From NCBI GenBank assembly GCA_039807445.1, contig JBDHRG010000063.1, forward strand, positions 1-18,360: DNA of 18,360 bases, read 5' to 3'. Positions 7,800-14,050 of this stretch are shown here, one piece after another. The position numbers and the translations under genes were made by a program. The stretch's first letter is position 1. Every line of letters starts with the position of its first letter. Origin of the DNA: JBDHRG01 sp039807445. Its GTDB lineage: Bacteria; Pseudomonadota; Gammaproteobacteria; Competibacterales; Competibacteraceae. Under the pieces are notes generated by a model. It saw only the letters and a list, made by a program, of their open reading frames with translations, was not told the origin of the DNA and ran no database searches.

Positions 7800-7940
7800 G
7801 TGGCGAATCGAGGGGGGATGTCGCTGCGCTCATTCTCGGCAGACCTCCCTGTCTGCCTCCGAGGTACGGAGCCGCGCTGCGCTGTTCTGCGCGACGCGGC
7901 GCGCGTAATCCGCTCCGCGACATCCCCCTCGCTCCGCCAC
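7800..7940. repeat. Nested inverted-repeat element in the convergent gap
   Basis: The outer arms 7800-7824 and 7917-7940 are inverted copies differing at two positions and one G (GTGGCGAATCGAGGGGG... against GTGGCGGAGCGAGGGGG..., read on opposite strands). Inside them GGCAGAC (7838-7844) and GTCTGCC (7851-7857) form a second perfect hairpin. There is no open frame of note and I see no target-site duplication beside the arms. It fills most of the 220-base gap between two convergent genes, so it could be a bidirectional terminator, a REP/MITE-like repeat, or both. Confidence 0.7.
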
Positions 7941-7979
7941 ACCGGAACTGGCCAATCGGCGGGAACTCTCTGGAACCTG

Positions 7980-8681
7980 TCAGCGCTCGAGCCGGATGCG
8001 GCCGTTGACGCCGACCTCGACGTGGGTCGAGCCACCGGCGATCGGCAGTGGCGCTGCCTTGGTTTCGGCCGCCATCATCGCGGCGCCGCGCATCATCGGC
8101 GGCGGCATTTCGCTCGAGGCGCTGACCTGGGCGTCGAACAGCTCGTAGCGCGGTGCGCCGAAGGCTTGTGCGACCGCTTCGGCGCGCGCCTTGAACGCAG
8201 CGATCGCCTGCGCCAGCAGCGCGTCCTCGGCCTCGCGGCGCGCCTCGGGCGACAGCGTGAAGGCGACCGAGCTCACCGGCATCTTGGTCGCCAGGGTGCC
8301 GGCGGCGCGCGACAGCTCGGCGAAGTCGCGCGAGCTCAGCGTCAGTTCGGCACGCACGCGCCAGGTGGTGATGCGGCCGTCGCGGTCGGCTACCGGCCAG
8401 GTGCGGAAGGCGCCGCTGCGCGCCTCGACCTTGGCGAACGAGCGTGCCGCCTGCAGCGCCTCGTCGAGCGTGCTCTGCGCCTGCGCGGTCAGCGTCGCGG
8501 GATCGGCGGATTCGCGCTCCAAAGCCAGCCTCACGGTACCGAGATCCTGCGCGACTTCGCGTGATGCGGCGGCGCTCAGCGCCACCAGCCGCCCGGGTTC
8601 TTCCGCCGCGGGTGCGTGCAGCGGCACGGCAGCGGCGAGCAGAGCGGCGGCGGCGACGCCGCGGAGCCTGGCGATGGTCAT
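7980..8681 (-). CDS. Exported SIMPL-domain (DUF541) protein
   Basis: This 233-residue protein begins with a signal peptide (MTIARLRGVAAAALLAAAV..., cleaved near APA-AEE, about residue 26), so it should be periplasmic or envelope-associated. The rest matches the SIMPL/DUF541 family: an opening strand region with LVALSAAASREVAQDLGTVRLAL, a helical middle, and the closing ARAEAVAQAFGAPRYELFDAQVS followed by a Met/Pro-rich loop and a final strand. Members form oligomeric rings, and their biochemical role is poorly known. The ATG at 8681 follows GGAGG at good spacing. It is 70 bases after the GntR gene in the same direction and may be cotranscribed with it. It has no evident link to the lysine genes. 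Confidence 0.85.
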   Translation of the reverse strand: MTIARLRGVAAAALLAAAVPLHAPAAEEPGRLVALSAAASREVAQDLGTVRLALERESADPATLTAQAQSTLDEALQAARSFAKVEARSGAFRTWPVADRDGRITTWRVRAELTLSSRDFAELSRAAGTLATKMPVSSVAFTLSPEARREAEDALLAQAIAAFKARAEAVAQAFGAPRYELFDAQVSASSEMPPPMMRGAAMMAAETKAAPLPIAGGSTHVEVGVNGRIRLER

Positions 8682-8751
8682 GATCGTCCTCCGGTTTGCG
8701 GTACTGACCCGCAGGGACAGCGGCGACGTACGGCGGTTCCGTGGACGCCGT

Positions 8752-9495
8752 TCACCGCGCCAGCTCGACGAACACCGAGCGCAGGTCGGGCAGCGCCGGC
8801 TCCTCGTCGATCAGGTTCAGGCTTTCCTCGACGTGGCCCAGGTGCTCGCTCATGATCCGGCACGCGGCCGTGGCGTCGCGCGCGGCGATCGCATCGACCA
8901 GCTCGCGGTGCTCGGTCGGCGGACACGCGGGCCGGTTGCCGATCTCGTAGAGCATGATCACCAGCGAGGAGCGCAGCACCAGCTCGCGCAGCATCGCCGT
9001 CAGCGTACCGTTGCCGGCCATCTCGGCGATCAGCAGGTGGAACTCGCCCGAGAGCTTGACCAGCGCGCGGCGGTCGCCGGCGGCGCGAGCTTCGTCTTCA
9101 CGCTCGATCAGCCGGCGCAGCTCGGCGAGCTGCGCCGGTTCGACCGCCTTGACCAGCCGCGCCACCACCGCCGACTCGATCACGCGGCGCGCCTCGAACA
9201 CGTCGCGCGCCTCCTGCACCGTCGGCTGTGCGACGAAGGCGCCGCGGTTGGGCTCGAGCGTGATGATGCGGTCGTTCGCCAGCCGCACCAGCGCCTGGCG
9301 GATCACGGTGCGGCTGACGCCGAAGATCTCGCCCAGGTGTTCTTCGCCGAGCTTGGTGCCTGGCGGCAGCCGATGCTCGGCGACCGCGCTCAGGATCGAC
9401 TCCACGATCTGGTCGCTGCTGACCTTCTTGCCACGCCGCGGCAGGATCGCCGCCGTGCCCTTGTCGCCCGCCTCGCCACGCTTTCTCGTCGCCAT
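8752..9495 (-). CDS. GntR-family transcriptional regulator, FCD (FadR) subfamily
   Basis: This 247-residue cytoplasmic repressor/activator has a winged-helix domain at about residues 25-92 (LPPGTKLGEEHLGEIFGVSRTVIRQALVRL, then the wing ITLEPNRGAFV). The all-helical FCD ligand domain runs from about residue 95 to 240, with FHLLIAEMAGN and HLGHVEESL carrying His residues expected to bind metal. FCD regulators usually sense organic acids or amino-acid catabolites. The gene lies downstream of the ABC operon but is separated from it by a strong terminator, so it has its own control region, which contains a TGTATACA palindrome. Its targets might include the transporter or lysine-breakdown genes; that is inferred from position only. 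The ribosome site before 9495 is weak (GGACGAG). Confidence 0.9.
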   Translation of the reverse strand: MATRKRGEAGDKGTAAILPRRGKKVSSDQIVESILSAVAEHRLPPGTKLGEEHLGEIFGVSRTVIRQALVRLANDRIITLEPNRGAFVAQPTVQEARDVFEARRVIESAVVARLVKAVEPAQLAELRRLIEREDEARAAGDRRALVKLSGEFHLLIAEMAGNGTLTAMLRELVLRSSLVIMLYEIGNRPACPPTEHRELVDAIAARDATAACRIMSEHLGHVEESLNLIDEEPALPDLRSVFVELAR

Positions 9496-9574
9496 CGCTC
9501 GTCCGCCGGTGCTGTATGCAGTTTGCGTATCGAAATCTCCAGGATGTTACCCGAACGTCTGTTGGACTGATATT

Positions 9575-9582
9575 TGTATACA
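9575..9582. promoter_or_regulatory. TGTATACA palindrome, candidate GntR/FCD operator and promoter
   Basis: The perfect palindrome TGTATACA, in the context ATTTGTATACACTG, lies 80 bases upstream of the GntR start. FCD-type GntR regulators commonly bind short palindromes with TTGTATACAA-like centres. On the minus strand it overlaps possible -10 sequences (TATACA, AAATAT). A second imperfect site, GTATGCA-GTT-TGCGTAT, lies near 9520. Autoregulation is the simplest reading. The rest of the 9496-9670 stretch shows nothing else. Confidence 0.45.
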
Positions 9583-9670
9583 CTGCAGCCGCCCCGCTTG
9601 CCTGCAAAGCGGATGCAACGCCGGTACAGCAACGGACACGAACGGGTCCGAAGCAGCTGCGGCCACCGGA

Positions 9671-9716
9671 AAGACAAAGGCCCCGCCTCCGCGGGATCGT
9701 CCCGCGGGCGGGGCCT
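9671..9716 (-). terminator. Strong intrinsic terminator of the amino-acid ABC operon
   Basis: Arms AGGCCCCGC...CCGCGGGA and TCCCGCGG...GCGGGGCCT form a 16-17 bp GC-rich stem with a 2-base bulge and a tiny loop. Reading on the minus strand, the stem is followed at once by TTTGTCTTT. It sits 22 bases after the stop of the last permease gene, where the operon should end, and it insulates the GntR gene. Confidence 0.9.
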
Positions 9717-9737
9717 CGAGGACCGCACGTGCAACGG

Positions 9738-10490
9738 CTAGCGCAGCGTGCGCATCGCCTGCGCATCGCCGTCGGCCTTGCCCGGCTTGCGCGTGCCGGG
9801 GCGCTCGAGCGGACGCAGGTGCGCGAACCAGCGCTTCTCGACGCGCTTGAACAGCCAGACGACGAGGAAGGTCAGCGCCATGTACAAGGCGCCCGCGGTG
9901 ATGAAGGCCTCGAACGGGTTGTAGAAGCGTGCCGTGATCAGCCGCGCCACGCCGGTGATGTCGAGCAGCGTGATCACCGAGGCCAGCGAGCTTCCGTGCA
10001 GCATGAAGATCACTTCGTTCGAGTACGCCGGCAGCGCGCGGCGGAAGGCGCTCGGCAGCACGATGCGCCGCAGCATCAGCCCGGTGGACATGCCGCAGGC
10101 GCGCGCCGCCTCGACCTCGCCGACCGCCATGGTCTTGATCGCGCCGCGCAGGATTTCGCAGGTGTAGGCACCGGTGTTCAGCGCGAAGGCGATCAGCGCG
10201 CACCAGTAGGCTTCCTTCAGCAGCGGCCACAGGAAACTGGCCTTGACCGCCTCGAACTGGCCCAGACCGTAGTAGATCAGGAAGATCTGCACCAGCAGCG
10301 GCGTGCCGCGGAAGAAGTAGCTGTAGGCGAACACCGGCCAGCGCAGCCAGACCGGGCCGTAGCTCTGCGCGACCGCGAGCGGCACCGCGAGCAAGAGGCC
10401 GGCGGCGAGCGACAGCCCGACCAGCTCGATGGTCGTGACCAGGCCGCCGAGGTACATGCCGAAGTTGTCGATGATGGCCGAGAAGTCCAT
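9738..10490 (-). CDS. Amino-acid ABC transporter permease, HisM type
   Basis: This 250-residue inner-membrane protein is one of two permeases of a polar/basic amino-acid importer. It has about five hydrophobic segments (from residue 10, LGGLVTTIELVGLSLAAGLLLAVPLAV, to about 220). The family's N-terminal FFRGTPLLVQIFLIYYG is clear, and the cytoplasmic EAA loop that docks on the ATPase is VGEVEAARACGMSTGLMLRRIVLP. The C-terminal tail is rich in Arg and Lys. The start is three bases after the stop of the preceding permease, with GGAGGG inside that gene's end, so translation is coupled. It is the last gene of the ABC operon and is followed by the terminator. Confidence 0.92.
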   Translation of the reverse strand: MDFSAIIDNFGMYLGGLVTTIELVGLSLAAGLLLAVPLAVAQSYGPVWLRWPVFAYSYFFRGTPLLVQIFLIYYGLGQFEAVKASFLWPLLKEAYWCALIAFALNTGAYTCEILRGAIKTMAVGEVEAARACGMSTGLMLRRIVLPSAFRRALPAYSNEVIFMLHGSSLASVITLLDITGVARLITARFYNPFEAFITAGALYMALTFLVVWLFKRVEKRWFAHLRPLERPGTRKPGKADGDAQAMRTLR

Positions 10491-10493
10491 CGC

Positions 10494-11186
10494 TCACGCC
10501 CTCCGCTCGAAACCGAGGCTGTAGCGGCGCTCCGCCCAGCGCAGCAACAGCACCGAAACGGTGGTGAAGGCGAGGAAGCCGAACGCGATCACCAGGTAGA
10601 AGGTGAAGGGCATGCGCGTCGCGCCGGCGGCGAGCTGGCCCTTGCGCATCATGTCGTCGAGGCCGATCACCGACACCAGCGCGGTGGCTTTCAGCAGTAC
10701 CAGCCAGTTGTTGCCGAAGCCGGGCAGCGCGTAGCGGATCATCTGCGGCAGCAGGATGCGGACGAACACTTGCACCTTGTTCATGCCGTAGGCGTAGCCG
10801 GCTTCGAGCTGGCCCCTGGGAACGGCCATGATCGCGCCACGGAAGGTCTCGGCCATGTAGGCGCCGAAGATCAGCCCGAGCGTCAGCGTGCCGGCGAGGA
10901 AGGGGTCGACGTCGATGTAGTCTTCGTAGCCGAGTCCGGCAGCGGCCCAGTTCACGAACACCTGGCCGCCGAAGAAGATCAGCAGCATCAGCACCAGGTC
11001 GGGGATGCCGCGGATCACGGTCGTGTAGACGCCGGCGATGCCGGCGGCGAGGCGCGACTGCGACAGCTTGGCCAGCGCGCCGGCCATGCCGAGCACCATG
11101 GCCACGGCGAGCGACAGCAGCGCCACCGACAGCGTCAGCCACGCACCTTCGAGGATGGAGGGGCCGTAGCCCTGGAGGTCAGGCAT
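10494..11186 (-). CDS. Amino-acid ABC transporter permease, HisQ type
   Basis: This 230-residue inner-membrane permease pairs with the HisM-type protein. The family pattern is clear: GAWLTLSVALLSLAVAMVLGM as first membrane segment, VIRGIPDLVLMLLIFFGGQ, the EAA loop RGAIMAVPRGQLEAGYAYGM, and KATALVSVIGLDDMMRKGQ near the end. An in-frame ATG at 11207 exists, but CGGGAGG lies six bases before the ATG at 11186, which begins MPDLQGYGPSILEGAW, so I chose that. Order and spacing (binding protein, hairpin, HisQ, HisM) repeat the classical hisJQM layout. Confidence 0.92.
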   Translation of the reverse strand: MPDLQGYGPSILEGAWLTLSVALLSLAVAMVLGMAGALAKLSQSRLAAGIAGVYTTVIRGIPDLVLMLLIFFGGQVFVNWAAAGLGYEDYIDVDPFLAGTLTLGLIFGAYMAETFRGAIMAVPRGQLEAGYAYGMNKVQVFVRILLPQMIRYALPGFGNNWLVLLKATALVSVIGLDDMMRKGQLAAGATRMPFTFYLVIAFGFLAFTTVSVLLLRWAERRYSLGFERRA

Positions 11187-11230
11187 GAGCGCCTCCCGGG
11201 GAAACATGCGTTTGGGGATTCAGTATGGAC

Positions 11231-11253
11231 GGCCGGCGGCGCTGCCGCCGGCC
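11231..11253 (-). promoter_or_regulatory. Intercistronic hairpin between the binding-protein and permease genes
   Basis: GGCCGGCGGC, loop GCT, GCCGCCGGCC form a perfect 10-bp stem with a 3-base loop, about 45 bases after the stop of the binding-protein gene. No T-tract follows on the minus strand, so it is unlikely to be a full terminator. In enteric hisJ-hisQ and malE-malF spacers, similar stem-loops stabilise the upstream message so that binding protein exceeds permease. The same role is inferred here. Confidence 0.6.
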
Positions 11254-11298
11254 CGTGAGGAGGCAGGGACCGACCGGCCCCCGCGGGCATCGCGACGG

Positions 11299-12093
11299 CT
11301 ACGACTGATTCTTCTTTTTCGAGATGTCGAAGTCGAAGTACTTGCTCATGATCTTCTTGTAGGTGCCGTTGGCGAGCACCGCGTCGATGGCCTTGTCGAA
11401 CATCGCCTTCAGGTCCTTGTCTTCCTTGCGCAGCGCCACGCCGGTGCCGACGCCGAACCACTTCTCGTCGTCGAACGACGGGCCGGTGAACTCGAAGTCC
11501 TTGCCCTCGGGCTTGTTCAGGAAACCGTCGTCGAGCACCGCCGAATCGTCGATGGTCAGATCGATGCGCCCGGCGACCAGATCCAGGCGCGCGTCCTCGG
11601 CGCTGCCGTAGCGCTTGATCTCGGCGACCTTGCCGAAGTTGTCGGTCACGAAGCGGTCGTGGATGGTCTCGCGCTGCACACCGATGACCTTGCCCTTCAG
11701 CCCCTCGGCGCTGATGGTGAGGTTGGCGCCCTTCCTGGCGACGAAGCGCGCCGGGGTCTGGTAGTAGGGCTGCGAGAAGTCGACCTTCTGCTTGCGCTCT
11801 TCGGTCACCGACATCGACGCCATGATCGCGTCGTACTTCTTCGCCAGCAGCCCCGGGATCATGCCGTCCCAGTCCTGCTTGACCAGGACGCACTTGACCT
11901 TCATCTCGTCGCACAGCGCACGGGCGAGATCGACCTCGAAGCCGGCGAGATTGCCCTGGGGGTCGACCATGTTGAACGGCGCGTAGGCACCCTCGCTGGC
12001 GATGCGCACGGTCTTCCAGTCCTTGGCCGAGGCCGAGGCCGCACCGAGCGCGAGTGTGCCGGCGGCGATCGCGGTGACGACGATCTTGTTCAT
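11299..12093 (-). CDS. Periplasmic basic/polar amino-acid-binding protein (ArgT/HisJ type)
   Basis: This 264-residue solute-binding protein has a signal peptide MNKIVVTAIAAGTLALG...SASA, cleaved near Ala23-Lys24. The mature part is a family-3 (HisJ/ArgT) protein: VRIASEGAYAPFN, GNLAGFEVDLARALCDEM (the family signature), DWDGMIPGLLAKKYDAIMASM, VTEERKQKVDFSQPYY and RIDLTIDDSAVL. Relatives bind lysine, arginine, ornithine or histidine. Lysine is the best guess from the nearby davBA genes, not from a visible residue. AGGAGA precedes the ATG at 12093. A 63-base gap to the ATPase gene holds a small GCGCAC/GTGCGC hairpin (12128-12146). A paralogue lies at 16669, about 75% identical over the mature region by my count. 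Confidence 0.93.
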   Translation of the reverse strand: MNKIVVTAIAAGTLALGAASASAKDWKTVRIASEGAYAPFNMVDPQGNLAGFEVDLARALCDEMKVKCVLVKQDWDGMIPGLLAKKYDAIMASMSVTEERKQKVDFSQPYYQTPARFVARKGANLTISAEGLKGKVIGVQRETIHDRFVTDNFGKVAEIKRYGSAEDARLDLVAGRIDLTIDDSAVLDDGFLNKPEGKDFEFTGPSFDDEKWFGVGTGVALRKEDKDLKAMFDKAIDAVLANGTYKKIMSKYFDFDISKKKNQS

Positions 12094-12156
12094 GCGGGTT
12101 CTCCTGATTCTGTTTCTTACGTGAGGCGCGCACCCCGGACGTGCGCTCGGCGGGAC

Positions 12157-12939
12157 TCAACCCTTGAGCTTGCCGGCGATGAACTGGCGGAAGCGCTCGG
12201 AGCGCGGGTTGCCGAACACCTCCGACGGCGGTCCCTCCTCTTCGACGCAGCCCTTGTGCAGGAACACGACGCGGCTCGAGACTTCGCGCGCGAAACCCAT
12301 CTCGTGCGTGACGACGATCATCGTGCGGCCTTCCTCGGCCAGGTCGCGCATCACCTTCAGCACTTCGCCGACCAGCTCGGGGTCGAGCGCCGAGGTCGGC
12401 TCGTCGAACAGGATCGCGTCGGGCTCCATCGCCAGCGCGCGTGCGATCGCCGCGCGCTGCTGCTGGCCGCCGGACAGGTGCGCCGGATAGTAGTCGCGCC
12501 GTTCGAACAGCCCGACCTTGGCGAGCAGCGCCTCGGCGCGCTCGATCGCCTCCTTGCGCGGTACCTTGAGCACGTGCACCGGCGCCTCGATCAGGTTGTC
12601 GAGCACGGTCATGTGCGACCACAGGTTGAAGCTCTGGAACACCATCGCCAGCTTCGAGCGGATGCGCGTCAGCTGCTTGGCGTCGGCCGGCACCAGCGTC
12701 TTGGCCTTGGGGTCGGGCTTCAGCGCCAGTTCCTCGCCTTTGACGATGATGCGCCCGGCGCTCGGGGTCTCCAGCAGGTTGATGCAGCGCAGGAAGGTGC
12801 TCTTGCCGGAGCCGGAGGAGCCGAGGATGGAGATCACGTCGCCGACGTTGGCGGTCAGCGACACGCCCTTCAGCACCTCGAGATCCGCGAACGTCTTGTG
12901 GAGTTCGCGCACCTCGAGCGCAGGAACAGCTGCGTTCAT
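12157..12939 (-). CDS. Amino-acid ABC transporter ATP-binding protein, HisP type
   Basis: This 260-residue ATPase energises the importer on the inner face of the membrane. All motifs are present (numbered from the 12939 start): Walker A GSSGSGKST (40-48), Q-loop in VFQSFNLW (101-108), signature LSGGQQQR (155-162), Walker B ILFDEP (176-181) and the switch His in VTHEM (His212). The insertion LKPDPKAKTLVPADAKQLTRIR before the Q-loop is typical of HisP/OccP-like proteins rather than GlnQ, supporting a basic amino-acid substrate. An ATG at 12948 is equally in frame, but it abuts AAAGAG without spacing, whereas 12939 has about nine bases. It is the first gene of the operon, transcribed away from the duplicated control region. 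Confidence 0.94.
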   Translation of the reverse strand: MNAAVPALEVRELHKTFADLEVLKGVSLTANVGDVISILGSSGSGKSTFLRCINLLETPSAGRIIVKGEELALKPDPKAKTLVPADAKQLTRIRSKLAMVFQSFNLWSHMTVLDNLIEAPVHVLKVPRKEAIERAEALLAKVGLFERRDYYPAHLSGGQQQRAAIARALAMEPDAILFDEPTSALDPELVGEVLKVMRDLAEEGRTMIVVTHEMGFAREVSSRVVFLHKGCVEEEGPPSEVFGNPRSERFRQFIAGKLKG

Positions 12940-12961
12940 GGATCGCATCTCTTTATGTTAT

Positions 12962-13140
12962 GGGGCTTTGGTGGTCGCCGTCCGTCCCGAGGCAGGCGGG
13001 AGCTGGCGGCGAGCATCAGTCTAGCACCGCGGTTTTCGCGGTTCTGCCGTTTGGCGTACGCTTGTACGCATATTCTGCCGGATTCGACCGGGTTTGCCGC
13101 AGATCCTGCCGCGGGTTCGTTCCCGGCGGCAGCGATGCGC
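12962..13140. repeat. Duplicated intergenic control region, copy A
   Basis: The core 13017-13111 matches 15936-16031 in direct orientation at about 88% identity (roughly ten mismatches and one indel, counted by eye). Weaker register-keeping similarity reaches left to about 12962 (GGGGCTTTGGTGG against GGGGCTCCGGTGG) and right to 13140 (shared AGCGATGCGC). Copy A lies immediately upstream of the ABC operon. It contains a perfect GCGTAC-GCTT-GTACGC hairpin (13054-13069) and repeated CTGCCG boxes. It fills most of the 204-base gap between the ATPase and davA genes and is likely the operon's control region. Confidence 0.9.
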
Positions 13141-13143
13141 GCA

Positions 13144-13953
13144 TCAGCGCGGGGGCTGCGCTGCCAGCGGTTGGTAAAGTTCCGGCCGGCGGTCGGCGAA
13201 GTAGGTGTTGATCCGGCGAGACGCCGCCATGCGCTCCCTGTCCAGCTCGCCGATGATCATCGCTTCCCCCCGGCCGGCACGCACCAGGTCCGCGCCGTCG
13301 GGCGAAGCGATGCAGCTCAGTCCGCAGTATTCGATCTCGCCCTCGCGGCCGCAGTAATTCGCGTAGGCGACGTAGATCTGGTTTTCGAACGCGCGCGCCG
13401 GAACGATCGTGTTCGGAACGACCTCGTACGGCGACATGTTCGCCGTCGGCACCAGAATCAGATCGGCGCCCGCGAGCGCGAGCCGGCGCGCATTCTCCGG
13501 GAACTCGACGTCATAACAGATCAGCATCCCGAGCCGCCAGCCGCTCAACTCGAGCAGTTCGAACTCCCCTGCAGGTACCGAGAACATCGACCGATCGATG
13601 GCGCCGAAGAGGTGGGTTTTGCGGTAGTTGCCGAGGCGGGTGCCGTCGGCGCCGATCAGCTGCACGGCATTGAAGATTTCGTTCTCGGCGCCCAGTTCGG
13701 GATATCCGTACAGAATCGACACCCCGGTCTTCACCGCGATCCCGGCGATCGCGGTCGCCGAAGCGCCGTCGCGTGGCTCCGCCAGACGGCGTGCCGCCAG
13801 CGCGCCTATATCGTAGCCGGTCAGGAACATCTCGGGGCAAATCAGCAGATCGGCCCCGCTCCGGGCAGCGTCCGCCGCGGCGTGGCTCAATCGCTGCAGA
13901 TTCCCAGCAACCTCGGTCGGCCTGGAAGGGCATTGATAGATCGCGATACGCAT
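13144..13953 (-). CDS. davA: 5-aminovaleramidase (delta-aminovaleramidase), nitrilase superfamily
   Basis: This 269-residue hydrolase converts 5-aminopentanamide, the DavB product, to 5-aminovalerate and ammonia in the cytoplasm. The nitrilase triad is intact: Glu41 in CPEMFLTGY, Lys112 in NYRKTHLF and Cys146 in LICYDVEFPENARRLAL. The sequence follows Pseudomonas DavA closely from recall, including MRIAIYQ at the start, DRSMFS after the Lys motif, PTANMSPY and YANYCGREGEIEYCG. The ATG at 13953 follows GAGGAGA. davB lies 97 bases upstream in the same direction, so the pair is an operon in the order davB-davA. Sampled base composition is lower than in the flanking genes. The davT/davD genes for the later steps are not in this window. 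Confidence 0.93.
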   Translation of the reverse strand: MRIAIYQCPSRPTEVAGNLQRLSHAAADAARSGADLLICPEMFLTGYDIGALAARRLAEPRDGASATAIAGIAVKTGVSILYGYPELGAENEIFNAVQLIGADGTRLGNYRKTHLFGAIDRSMFSVPAGEFELLELSGWRLGMLICYDVEFPENARRLALAGADLILVPTANMSPYEVVPNTIVPARAFENQIYVAYANYCGREGEIEYCGLSCIASPDGADLVRAGRGEAMIIGELDRERMAASRRINTYFADRRPELYQPLAAQPPR

Positions 13954-14050
13954 GGTTTTCTCCTCGCCGATACGCACTGCAGTCACATGCGGCGCAACGC
14001 GCTTCACGCCCTGCCGCGTGCCAATCGTCGGCTGTCCGGCGGGGTCCGTA

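Noticed and set aside
7800..7940. An insertion sequence
   Set aside because: There are terminal inverted repeats but no transposase frame and no visible target-site duplication, so only a noncoding repeat is supported.
9496..9737. A small gene or RNA between the ABC operon and the GntR gene
   Set aside because: The visible structure is fully explained by the terminator at 9671-9716 and the palindrome at 9575; the plus-strand open frame there is antisense shadow.
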